6,711 nt of DNA from Chloroflexi bacterium RBG_16_68_14 (lineage in GTDB: Bacteria; Chloroflexota; Dehalococcoidia; DSTF01; RBG-16-68-14), in contig MGOB01000049.1 of assembly GCA_001796995.1 (NCBI GenBank), positions 14,450-21,160 of the forward strand, written 5' to 3'. Shown piece after piece: positions 1 through 6,645 of this stretch. A program made the position numbers and the translations under genes. The notes under the pieces were generated by a model. It searched no databases. It saw only the letters and a list, made by a program, of their open reading frames with translations, and was not told the origin of the DNA. The number at the start of each line of letters is the position of its first letter. The stretch's first letter is position 1.

Positions 1-2
1 GC

Positions 3-1088
3 GCCCGCCTGCGGGAGCAGTTCCTGGCGCGGGGCCACCAGGTGCGCATCGTCGCGCCCTCCTCCCGCCCCATTCACGAGGAGGACGTCGTCACCATCGG
101 CAAGCGGCCGGTGAGCGTGCCCGTCAGCGGCTCGCTGGCGCGCATCTCCCTCTCGCTCACCCTGGGGCCGCCGGTGCGTCGCCTCCTGGCCGAGGAGCAG
201 TTCGACATCGTCCACGTCCACGAGCCGTTCATGCCGGTGTTGCCCATCCACTTCCTGCGCTACGCGGAGTGCGTCCGGGTGGGCACCTTCCACGCCAGCC
301 GCGAGAAGGGGCAGTTCTTCTACACCTGGGGCCGGCACCACCTGCGCCGCTGGTTCCGCCGGCTCGACGGCAAGATCGCCGTCTCCTCGGCGGCGGCGCA
401 CTTCGTGGAGCAGTACTTCCCCGGCTACTACAACATCATCCCCAACGGCGTGGACGTGGAGCGCTTCTCGGCGCAGGTGCCGCCCCTACCCCAGTACCAG
501 GACGGGAAGCTGAACATCCTCTTCGTCGGCCGACCAGAGAAGCGCAAGGGGCTGGACCACCTCCTTCGCGCCTACGCGCGGGTCAAGGAGCGGCGACCGG
601 ACACGCGCCTGATCGTCGTCGGGGCGGGCAAGTTTGGCCGCTACCAGCGGAAGGTCCGGTCGCTGAGGCTGAGGGATGTGGACTTCCGGGGCTACGTCCC
701 CTACGAAGAGCTGCCGCGCTACCATCACGCGGCGCACGTCTTCTGCGCCCCCAACACCGGCTTCGAGAGCCAGGGCATCGTCCTGCTGGAGGCGATGGCG
801 GCGGGGCTCCCCATCGTGGCGAGCAACATCGAGGGGTTTGCCGGCGTGCTCACCCACGGCGTCGAAGGGCTCCTCGTCCTCCCCGGCGACGAGGAGGGGC
901 TGGCCGACGCCCTGCTCCAGCTCCTGGCCGACGCGGACCGTCGACGGCAGATGGCGGAGCAGGGCCGGCAGCGGGCCCAGGAGTTCAGCTGGCAGCGAGT
1001 CTCCCAGCAGATCCTCTCGTACTACGAACGGCTCCTGCACGAGCGCCGGCTCGCCGGCCTCCAGCAGGAGCCGATGCGAGCGAGCTAG
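3..1088 (+). CDS. GT-B glycosyltransferase, family 4, PimA-like (5' end missing)
   Basis: Retaining GT4-type enzyme that probably moves a sugar from a nucleotide-sugar to a lipid acceptor at the inner face of the membrane. The reading frame is open from base 3 (LREQFLARGHQVRIVAPSS), the usual first helix and strand of a GT-B N-domain, so roughly 20-30 residues lie off the left edge; the GTG at 42 is an internal valine. Visible landmarks are HVHEP (213-227), GTFHA (282-296), PNGVD (441-455), the donor-domain GRPEKRKG (528-551) and the E-x7-E pair (Glu codons at 765 and 789) followed by AMAAGLPIVAS. These match the phosphatidylinositol mannosyltransferase PimA and its relatives. The next gene encodes a phosphatidylinositol-phosphate-synthase-like enzyme, which favours a PimA-type role, but the sugar and acceptor are inferred. 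Other lipid GT4 enzymes share these motifs. Family call is firm; substrate is not. Confidence 0.88.
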   Translation, partial: ARLREQFLARGHQVRIVAPSSRPIHEEDVVTIGKRPVSVPVSGSLARISLSLTLGPPVRRLLAEEQFDIVHVHEPFMPVLPIHFLRYAECVRVGTFHASREKGQFFYTWGRHHLRRWFRRLDGKIAVSSAAAHFVEQYFPGYYNIIPNGVDVERFSAQVPPLPQYQDGKLNILFVGRPEKRKGLDHLLRAYARVKERRPDTRLIVVGAGKFGRYQRKVRSLRLRDVDFRGYVPYEELPRYHHAAHVFCAPNTGFESQGIVLLEAMAAGLPIVASNIEGFAGVLTHGVEGLLVLPGDEEGLADALLQLLADADRRRQMAEQGRQRAQEFSWQRVSQQILSYYERLLHERRLAGLQQEPMRAS

Positions 1089-1090
1089 CG

Positions 1091-1735
1091 ATGACCCGCC
1101 CCAAGTCGTTCACGCTCCTCCCACACACCGTCCCCCGCCGCCTCACCGACCCCATCGTCGCCGTCATCGCCCGCACCGGCGCTACTCCCAACCACCTCAC
1201 GGTGCTGGGCTTTCTGGGCAACCTGGGCGCGGCCGCCCTCGCCGCCCGGGGCGACTTCCTGCCGGCCGGACTGGTCATGCTGGCGGCCAGCGCCCTGGAC
1301 CTGCTGGACGGCGCGCTGGCTCGGGCCACCGGCCGGGCCAGCGCCTTCGGCGCCATCCTCGATTCGGTGCTGGACCGGCTCTCCGAGGCGGCGGTGCTGG
1401 CCGGCCTGGCCTTCTACTACGCGCAGCGGGGCGAACGGGAGGAGATCGTCCTCTGTTTCGCCGCCCTGGCAGGCTCCATCATAGTCAGCTACATCAGGGC
1501 GCGGGCGGAGGCCCACGGACTGGAGCTGCGCGAGGGGCTCTTCACCCGCGCCGAGCGCGTGCTCCTGCTGAGCGGGGGCCTTATCATAGGCCAGGTGCGC
1601 ATCGCCCTCTGGGTTCTGGCCGTCATGGCGAACGCCACCGCCCTGCAACGGCTGTACATCGTTTGGGCCCAGCTCCGGCGCGCCGGAGCGCCACCGACCG
1701 AGGCGAGAGGAGCAGGCGAGGAGGAAGGACCGTGA
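1091..1735 (+). CDS. CDP-alcohol phosphatidyltransferase, phosphatidylinositol phosphate synthase-like
   Basis: Integral membrane enzyme of 214 residues that displaces CMP from a CDP-linked lipid with an alcohol. The complete family signature is present: D70, D73, G74, A77, R78, G87, D91 and D95, in the spacing D-x2-DG-x2-AR-x8-G-x3-D-x3-D. N-terminal PNHLTVLG (33-40) is also typical. About six hydrophobic segments can be traced (near 35-52, 56-72, 98-112, 119-137, 155-170, 171-191). SYIRARAE (133-140) followed by FTRAER (151-156) resembles actinobacterial PgsA1-type enzymes that use inositol 1-phosphate, and the PimA-like neighbour supports that. Phosphatidylglycerophosphate synthase remains an alternative. 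The ATG lies 2 bp after the previous stop with no good Shine-Dalgarno at normal distance, so translation probably depends on coupling. The hydrophilic tail (about 197-214) overlaps the next gene by 4 bp. Confidence 0.87.
   Translation: MTRPKSFTLLPHTVPRRLTDPIVAVIARTGATPNHLTVLGFLGNLGAAALAARGDFLPAGLVMLAASALDLLDGALARATGRASAFGAILDSVLDRLSEAAVLAGLAFYYAQRGEREEIVLCFAALAGSIIVSYIRARAEAHGLELREGLFTRAERVLLLSGGLIIGQVRIALWVLAVMANATALQRLYIVWAQLRRAGAPPTEARGAGEEEGP
1719..1724 (+). promoter_or_regulatory. Shine-Dalgarno site for the disulfide oxidoreductase gene
   Basis: AGGAGG lies 7 nt upstream of the GTG at 1732, inside the last codons of the phosphatidyltransferase gene. It is the only strong ribosome binding site among the four left-hand genes. 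It fixes GTG 1732 as the start, although the frame stays open far upstream. Confidence 0.8.
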
Positions 1736-2499
1736 TCCCCCTTCGAGAGCAGGAGTACATCCGCGAGCGGTTCGGCCGGGAGCTGCAAGGCAAGGTGAAG
1801 ATCGACTACTTCACCCAGAAGTCGTCCCCGCTCTACGTGCCAGGCCGCGAGGAGTGCGTCACCTGCGAGGACACCCGCCAGCTTTTGGAAGAGGTCGCCT
1901 CGCTGAGCGACAAGATCACGCTCACCGTGCGCGAGTTCAGCGAAGCGCAGGAGGAGGCGAGGAAGCTGGGCGTCGACAAGGTGCCGGGCATCGTCCTGCG
2001 CGGGCCGGCCAACCGGCCGTTGCGCTTCTTCGGCATCCCCAGTGGCAACGAGTTCCCCACCTTCATCGAGGCGATCATCGACCTCTCCAAGCCCCGAGTG
2101 GAGGCGGGAGGGGAGAGGGCGAAGCAGCTCAAGAAGCTGAAGGAGAACGTCTCCCTCACCGTGTACGTGACGCCCACCTGCCCCTACTGCCCCGGCGTAG
2201 TGCGCGCGGCCTACCGATTGGCGCTGGCCAGCCCCCGCATCGAGGCGGCGGCGGTGGAGATCGCCGAGTTCCCGCGCCTGGCCCAGCAGCTAGGCGTGCG
2301 GGCGGTGCCGCTGACCGTGATCAACGACCGGGCGACGATCGCCGGCGCGGTGGACGAGGCGGGGCTGCTGGAAGCGGCGCTGAAGGCCGTCGAGGGCGGC
2401 CCCCTGGGCGCGCCGACGCAGACGAGCGGGGGCGCGACCTCGCAGGCGACGCCGGGGGCAGGCCGCCCGCCTACCAGCGGGCTGGTCCTCCCCCGCTAG
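1732..2499 (+). CDS. Protein disulfide oxidoreductase, tandem thioredoxin folds (PDO / archaeal glutaredoxin-like)
   Basis: Cytoplasmic thiol-disulfide oxidoreductase of 255 residues, with no signal peptide or membrane segment. The first thioredoxin fold (about 1-120) has the active site C42-V-T-C45 and a cis-proline motif VPG (84-86). The second (about 128-222) has C150-P-Y-C153 and VP (192-193). Two unequal CxxC folds in one short chain is the layout of the PDO family of thermophilic archaea and bacteria, which forms or isomerises cytoplasmic disulfides and can act with a thioredoxin reductase. The C-terminal ~34 residues are a Gly/Pro/Thr/Ser-rich tail beyond the fold, probably disordered. 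The GTG start overlaps the previous stop (GTGA) and is backed by AGGAGG. The gene sits among lipid and glycosyl transfer genes, so its partner is unknown; a target in the same operon is speculation. Confidence 0.85.
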   Translation: MIPLREQEYIRERFGRELQGKVKIDYFTQKSSPLYVPGREECVTCEDTRQLLEEVASLSDKITLTVREFSEAQEEARKLGVDKVPGIVLRGPANRPLRFFGIPSGNEFPTFIEAIIDLSKPRVEAGGERAKQLKKLKENVSLTVYVTPTCPYCPGVVRAAYRLALASPRIEAAAVEIAEFPRLAQQLGVRAVPLTVINDRATIAGAVDEAGLLEAALKAVEGGPLGAPTQTSGGATSQATPGAGRPPTSGLVLPR

Positions 2500-2501
2500 C
2501 G

Positions 2502-4067
2502 ATGGAAGCCACCCAGACCATCGCCCCGGCCTCCAAGGGCGTGACGGCGGGCGTCCGCGAGCTCTTGGACCGCATCACCGTTCTGGAACTCACCAACCCC
2601 CTCGCCTTCGCCACCCTGGCCGTCGCCTACATCGGCTCCCGCATCCCGTGGCTGGACCAGGGCTACGGCACCGACCCCGACGCCTGGCGCGTGGCGCTCA
2701 CCGCCAACCACCTGCTGTCGGAAGGAGATTACCTGCCTTCCCGGCTGCCCGGCTATCCGCTGCACGAGCTAGTGACCGCCGGCGGGGTCAGGGGCTGGTG
2801 GATCCTCGAGGGCGGCTGGGTCACCACCAACCTAAGCACCGTCCTCATCTCGCTGGTGGGGGTTTACCTTTTCGCCTGGCTGGCGCGGAAGCTGGAGCTG
2901 CCGCACCGGGGCATCCTCACCCTCGCCTTCGCCTTCGCGCCCCTGCTCTGGATCAACAGCGTAATGACCATGGACTACATGTGGGCGCTGACCTTCCTGC
3001 TGAGCGCGTATCTGGCGCTCCTCTACCGGGCGCCGACGCTGGCAGGGATCAGCCTGGGGCTCGCGGCCGGCTTCCGCCTCACCTCGCTGGTCATGCTGCC
3101 CCCCTTCTGGCTCCTGCTCTGGCGCACGGACCGGCGCCAGGATATCCAGTCGCTGACGCTGACCAGCGCGGCCGTCACGCTGGGGGCCTATACCCTGGTC
3201 CTGATGAAGTACGGTCTGAACTTCCTGAACTTCTACGACGAGACGGTGCCCCTGGAGGAGTTCATCAAGCGGCTGGGGAAGGACGGCCTGGGCATCATCG
3301 GCGCCCTGGCGCTGCTGGCGGCGTTGGCCCTCTCCCTCCAGCGCCTGCGACGCTTCCCCGACGACCTGCGGCGCGACGCCCACGTGCTGACCTGGACCGC
3401 CGCCATCGTGATCTTCTTCATCTCCTATACCCGGCTGCCCCATGAGATCGCCTACCTGGTCCCCATCTTCCCCTTCGGCTTCTTCCTGATGTCGCGCTAC
3501 CTGAGCCGCGCCCTCCTGGTGGGAACACTGGGCGTCATCGTGCTGGCCGGCTTCGTCGATATCACCTCGCCCGAAGACACCATAGGCATCGACACGAGCA
3601 CCTTCACCAGCGCCCGCATCGGCAAGGGGATGCTGCTCTCCGATCTGGAGACGCTCCGCAACCAGATGGACTTCGCCCGCGAGCTGCGCGAGCTCACCAT
3701 TACGAACCGGGATCTCGAGACGCCGGCGGTGGTGGTCACCGGCTTCATCTACCCGGAGCTGGTCATGCTCTACCAGGACGAGCTAACCATCGGCATCCTG
3801 GAGGAAGACCTGGAGGCGATCAGCCAGCTCTCGGACAAGGGCCTCGCCAGCGACGAGCGACGGCGCATCGACTACGTCTGGCTCCTGGAGTACGACCAGT
3901 TTCGGAAGCTCCAAGGACAGGGGCGGAAGATCTACTACACCGCCGACGCCGCGCGCAGCACCTTCGCGGTCTACGACTACCGGCCCGGCTACTTCGGGGC
4001 GCTGGAGCTACCGCTCAGCCGCGACAACCCGTCGCTGGGCGAAGGGACCGCCACGACCGACCGCTAG
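2502..4067 (+). CDS. Polytopic membrane glycosyltransferase, GT-C-like
   Basis: Membrane protein of 521 residues, probably a GT-C-fold enzyme using a polyprenyl-phosphate sugar donor on the outer face of the membrane. One hydrophobic segment (about 32-48) is followed by a large loop carrying D58-P-D60, a DxD-like acidic pair where GT-C enzymes keep their catalytic Asp, and then RLPGYP (81-86). Roughly nine more segments follow (near 108-127, 136-153, 158-175, 179-207, 217-236, 263-280, 294-309, 315-330, 336-353). The stretch SYTRLPHEIAYLVPIFPF, ending near 325, is typical of bacterial ArnT/PMT-like proteins. Residues about 354-521 form a soluble C-terminal domain that I do not recognise. The ATG is 2 bp after the previous stop; the preceding bases are pyrimidine-rich with no Shine-Dalgarno, so coupling to the upstream gene is likely. 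Substrate and product are unknown. Confidence 0.72.
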   Translation: MEATQTIAPASKGVTAGVRELLDRITVLELTNPLAFATLAVAYIGSRIPWLDQGYGTDPDAWRVALTANHLLSEGDYLPSRLPGYPLHELVTAGGVRGWWILEGGWVTTNLSTVLISLVGVYLFAWLARKLELPHRGILTLAFAFAPLLWINSVMTMDYMWALTFLLSAYLALLYRAPTLAGISLGLAAGFRLTSLVMLPPFWLLLWRTDRRQDIQSLTLTSAAVTLGAYTLVLMKYGLNFLNFYDETVPLEEFIKRLGKDGLGIIGALALLAALALSLQRLRRFPDDLRRDAHVLTWTAAIVIFFISYTRLPHEIAYLVPIFPFGFFLMSRYLSRALLVGTLGVIVLAGFVDITSPEDTIGIDTSTFTSARIGKGMLLSDLETLRNQMDFARELRELTITNRDLETPAVVVTGFIYPELVMLYQDELTIGILEEDLEAISQLSDKGLASDERRRIDYVWLLEYDQFRKLQGQGRKIYYTADAARSTFAVYDYRPGYFGALELPLSRDNPSLGEGTATTDR

Positions 4068-4075
4068 CTAGCGGT
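4060..4075. repeat. Perfect 16-bp palindrome spanning two convergent stop codons
   Basis: ACCGCTAGCTAGCGGT is its own reverse complement. It contains the TAG of the GT-C gene (4065-4067) and, on the other strand, the TAG of the metallopeptidase gene (4070-4068), leaving zero intergenic bases. There is no loop and no T-run on either side, so it does not look like an intrinsic terminator. Both genes end in CGC-TAG, which by itself produces most of the symmetry. Confidence 0.85.
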
Positions 4076-5348
4076 AGCGGCGCGCCAGGAACACCCCCGC
4101 GCCCACCAGGCCCCCAGCCAGCAGCGCCGTCAGCCCCACGATCACCAGGATGACCCCGAGGGGTACGCCGCCGCCGTCCTCGGCGCCGGGTTCGCTCTCG
4201 GCCGCCTCCGGCGTGGGGCCCGCCTCGGTGGGCGGCGCCTGCTCCTGGTTGCCGCCGGGCGTGGGCGCCTGTCGAGGCGGCAGGCCCACGCTGTCGCGCC
4301 AGGCGTTCTCCAGGCCGTCCTGGTTGAACCCGTACACCTGCTCCAGCGCCTCGGCGGTGGTTGCCCCCTCCTCAAAAGCCTGGAAGAGCTGGGTGAACTT
4401 CTCCTCCCCATACGTATTCACGAGGAAGTCCACCAGGCTCCAGGACTGGCCGTAGAAGAGGGAGACCCGGTCGCCCAGGGCGCCGGTGCTGGCCGAGCTG
4501 AGGCTGCGCACCGAGAAGACCCGGCCGCTCCGGATGGCCCCTTCCAACGCCTGGAGCTGGTTCTCCAGTGGCTGCGTCTGGGCGAAGACGGCGGTGCCTT
4601 CGTTCAGCCAGTCCGGGATGCCGAAGGGCCCGGGCACCGCCTGCCGCACCACGATGTGGGCGACCTCATGGCGGGCGATCTCCAGCGCCGCCGCATCGGC
4701 CGAGACCATCGCCGTGTCCGAGTAGACCACCTCGCCGAGCGTCACCACGCCTTCGACGTTGTCGGCGATGATGGCCGGCTCCATCTCCCGGGCGGAGGCG
4801 TAGTAGAAGATCTTGACCGGGAAGTCGACGCTGGTCTGCAGCAGCCTGCTCAGCCCGTCCAGGCTCTCGCGTCCGGCGGCCAGGACCGCGCGCGCCTCCT
4901 CCTCGCTGCCGCTGTACCACCAGAGGGTGAGGTTGCCGTCGCTCACCATCCGCCAGTCGAAGCGGTCGTCCTCATAGACGACGACCTGGGACGCCGTCTC
5001 CTGGCTGACGTCTCCCTTGGTCAGGCGCCAGAAGTAGGTCACCTCGGCGCCGGGGATGAGGAGGGCGCGCCGACTGGCGCCCAACTGGAAGGTGCAGCTA
5101 ATCACAGTGCCGCCGACGCAGTCCGGGATGGCGCTAGCGCGCACACCGTCCGGCGCGATCTCGTAGATCAAGCGCACCTCGTCCAGGGCGACATCGGAGG
5201 CGGCGTCCAGGGTGAAGACGATGCCGTGGGGGAAGTCGCTCTGCGAGGCACTCTCACGCACCTCGATGCCGCCCTGGGCGCCGACGCCGCCTACGGCGAG
5301 CAGCGCCGCGACGAGCCCCACGAGCGAAACGAGCAGTGCCCCTCTCAC
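4068..5348 (-). CDS. Secreted, membrane-anchored zinc metallopeptidase (peptidase MA-like, gluzincin)
   Basis: Predicted extracytoplasmic protease of 426 residues. Residues 1-24 form a signal peptide (Arg, then a Leu/Val/Ala-rich core, then GVGA before Q25). An N-terminal beta-rich region (about 28-125) includes a possible disulfide pair C77/C85. The catalytic region carries HEVAH (H227, E228, H231) and, 19 residues on, W247-L-N-E250-G; the two His and E250 are the expected zinc ligands and E228 the general base of gluzincins in the peptidase MA group. A Pro/Thr/Glu-rich linker (about 357-393) leads to a single transmembrane segment (about 395-421) and a short basic end (RRYR), so the catalytic part should face outward on a tether. 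The start is GTG; only a weak GGGA-type ribosome site precedes it. It follows prfB across a 124-bp spacer with no visible promoter, so it may be cotranscribed. The substrate is unknown. Confidence 0.85.
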   Translation of the reverse strand: MRGALLVSLVGLVAALLAVGGVGAQGGIEVRESASQSDFPHGIVFTLDAASDVALDEVRLIYEIAPDGVRASAIPDCVGGTVISCTFQLGASRRALLIPGAEVTYFWRLTKGDVSQETASQVVVYEDDRFDWRMVSDGNLTLWWYSGSEEEARAVLAAGRESLDGLSRLLQTSVDFPVKIFYYASAREMEPAIIADNVEGVVTLGEVVYSDTAMVSADAAALEIARHEVAHIVVRQAVPGPFGIPDWLNEGTAVFAQTQPLENQLQALEGAIRSGRVFSVRSLSSASTGALGDRVSLFYGQSWSLVDFLVNTYGEEKFTQLFQAFEEGATTAEALEQVYGFNQDGLENAWRDSVGLPPRQAPTPGGNQEQAPPTEAGPTPEAAESEPGAEDGGGVPLGVILVIVGLTALLAGGLVGAGVFLARRYR

Positions 5349-5472
5349 GCGACTGTCCCGGCGTCCCGTGTCGCGTAGGGGCCGAGCTTTAGCTCGGCCC
5401 AGGACAGAGCTGAAGCTCTGTCCCTACGCGCTACCGGCTCGCTCGGCTCTCGGTTCTGCCCTGTCGCCACCT
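5349..5472. other. 124-bp spacer between prfB and the metallopeptidase gene
   Basis: The spacer holds the palindromic repeat at 5372-5430 and no gene. Read on the - strand, I see no -10/-35 pair and no T-run after either hairpin. The spacer therefore gives no sequence support for a separate promoter or a canonical intrinsic terminator. The repeat ends 23 bp upstream of the metallopeptidase start and would lie in its untranslated leader or in the prfB-peptidase intercistronic RNA. Confidence 0.6.
5372..5430. repeat. Composite palindromic repeat, full copy: two hairpins in an outer inverted repeat
   Basis: The outer arms CGCGTAGGG (5372-5380) and CCCTACGCG (5422-5430) are exact inverted repeats. 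Inside are two perfect 10-bp hairpins: GGGCCGAGCT (5379-5388) with AGCTCGGCCC (5391-5400), and GGACAGAGCT (5402-5411) with AGCTCTGTCC (5414-5423). The hairpins and the outer stem share a few G/C bases, so a three-way junction and two tandem hairpins are alternative folds. Bases 5402-5428 recur exactly at 6654-6680. The structure resembles REP- or MITE-like intergenic elements, but no coding capacity or target duplication is seen. Confidence 0.85.
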
Positions 5473-6580
5473 TCATGCTCCGTTCGATCCCAGAATCGAC
5501 TTGAGGTAGGCGGTGATGAAGGGATCCAGCTCGCCTTCCAGGACCGACTCCGCGTCGCTGGTCTCGAAGTCGGTGCGGTGGTCCTTCACCATCCGATAGG
5601 GGTGGAGGACGTAGCTGCGGATCTGGTTGCCCCAGCCGGCGGCCACATGCTCGCCTTTCAGGCGGGCGCGCTCCTCCGCGTGGCGCTCCAGCTCCTGCTC
5701 CAGCAGGCGGGCCTCCAGCACCCGCAGGGCGCTCTCCTTGTTGCGGGCCTGGGAGCGCTCGTTCTGGCAGGTGGCCACCAGGCCCGTGGGCAGGTGGGTG
5801 ATACGCACCGCGGTGGCGTTCTTCTGGACGTTCTGGCCGCCGTGGCCGCTGGCGCGGAAGACGTCGATGCGCAGGTCGTCGGAAACGATCTTCACCTCCG
5901 CCGCGCTCTCCGCCTCCGGCATCACCTCGACGAGGGCAAAGGAGGTGTGGCGGGCATGGTCGGCGTCGAAAGGCGAGAGGCGCACCAGCCGGTGGACGCC
6001 CCGCTCCGCCTTCAGGTAGCCGTAGGCGAGGTGCCCGCGCACCTCCACCGTCACGCTCTTCAGCCCGGCCTCCTCGCCGGGGGTCAGGTCCAGGATCTGG
6101 GTCTGATAGCCGCGCCGCTCCGCCCAGCGCAGGTACATGCGCAGCAGCATCTCCGCCCAGTCTTGGGACTCCGTCCCGCCGGCGCCGGCGTGGATGGCGA
6201 AAACTGCGTCGCGGCGGTCGTAGGGGCCAGCGAAGGTGAGCTCCAGCTCCAACTGGTCGAGCCGGGCGGCCAGGGCGCCCACCTCCCGCTCCAAGTCTTG
6301 GGCCAGCTCGGCGTCCTCCTCGGCCGCCGCCAGGTCGATGAGCTCGCGCAGCTCGGCGCTGCGCCGCTCCAGGCCCCGCCAGGTCTCGATGCGAGCGTTC
6401 AGGTCAGCCAGACGCTTCATCGTGCTCTGGGCGACCTGCTGGTCGTCCCAGAAGCCCGGCCGGGCCGACTGCCGCTCGAGCTGTTGGGCCTCTCGTTCGA
6501 GGGCGGCGACGTCAAAGACGCATCAGGACGTGGCTGACGCGCTCCGCGATCTCGTGAATACGTTCCTTGAGGTTGTCCAT
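5473..6580 (-). CDS. prfB: Peptide chain release factor 2, with programmed +1 frameshift
   Basis: Class I release factor that reads UAA/UGA in the ribosomal A site and triggers peptide release. Translation starts at ATG 6580 (MDNLKERIHEIAERV...), runs 22 codons to CTT (6517-6515), meets an in-frame TGA (6514-6512), and resumes in the +1 frame at GAC (6513), continuing to TGA at 5475-5473; the product is about 368 residues, the usual RF2 length. Landmarks are GAGGTESQDWAEML, the SPF codon-recognition tripeptide at 202-204 (RF2, not RF1) and the catalytic GGQ at 247-249, followed by RSQARNKE. The +1 shift is the known RF2 autoregulatory switch: scarce RF2 lets the ribosome slip past UGA. Taking only the uninterrupted frame (ATG 6420) would lose the first 53 residues. 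Unusually, a His (246) precedes GGQ. No strong Shine-Dalgarno precedes ATG 6580. Confidence 0.96.
6511..6517 (-). promoter_or_regulatory. prfB: prfB recoding site CTTTGAC
   Basis: On the - strand the heptamer CTT-TGA-C is the classical RF2 slippery site: the P-site tRNA moves from CUU to UUU while UGA-C is poorly terminated. Here CTT is codon 22 and TGA codon 23. The C after TGA (6511) is the weak-termination context also seen in E. coli. At the place where E. coli has its internal Shine-Dalgarno (AGGGGG, 3 nt before CTT) this gene has CTGATG, so the usual stimulator is not evident. Confidence 0.95.
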
Positions 6581-6645
6581 GCTACGCTACATTCATCCCG
6601 TGGGGCCAACCTAAAGGCCGGCCCGGCCCATTCGATATGCCAAGC

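Noticed and set aside
269..1090. N-terminal extension of the CDP-alcohol phosphatidyltransferase
   Set aside because: The extension is an Arg/Pro-rich shadow of the glycosyltransferase gene; the family's N-terminus matches a start at ATG 1091.
676..1731. N-terminal extension of the disulfide oxidoreductase upstream of GTG 1732
   Set aside because: It is a shadow frame over two real genes; the AGGAGG 7 nt before GTG 1732 and the normal PDO length fix the start.
1854..2501. N-terminal extension of the GT-C protein in its open frame upstream of 2502
   Set aside because: The upstream translation is Arg/Gly/Pro-rich out-of-frame reading of the disulfide oxidoreductase gene; ATG 2502 gives a sensible protein start 2 bp after the stop.
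5379..5423. The hairpins after prfB as an intrinsic terminator
   Set aside because: Neither hairpin is followed by a T-run on the - strand, and the same module also occurs upstream of prfB.
5473..6420. Taking prfB as a 315-residue gene starting at ATG 6420
   Set aside because: The upstream frame encodes typical RF2 sequence (DVAALERE ... RPGFWDD) back to the CTTTGAC shift and an ATG at 6580; the short version would be N-terminally truncated.
6512..6514. The in-frame TGA as a nonsense mutation making prfB a pseudogene
   Set aside because: The stop sits in CTTTGAC at codon 23, exactly the conserved RF2 recoding site, and both flanking frames are fully conserved.
5212..6537. A 441-codon open frame on the + strand opposite prfB
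   Set aside because: It has low-complexity composition expected from the antisense of GC-rich coding DNA, and it overlaps a clearly recognised conserved gene.
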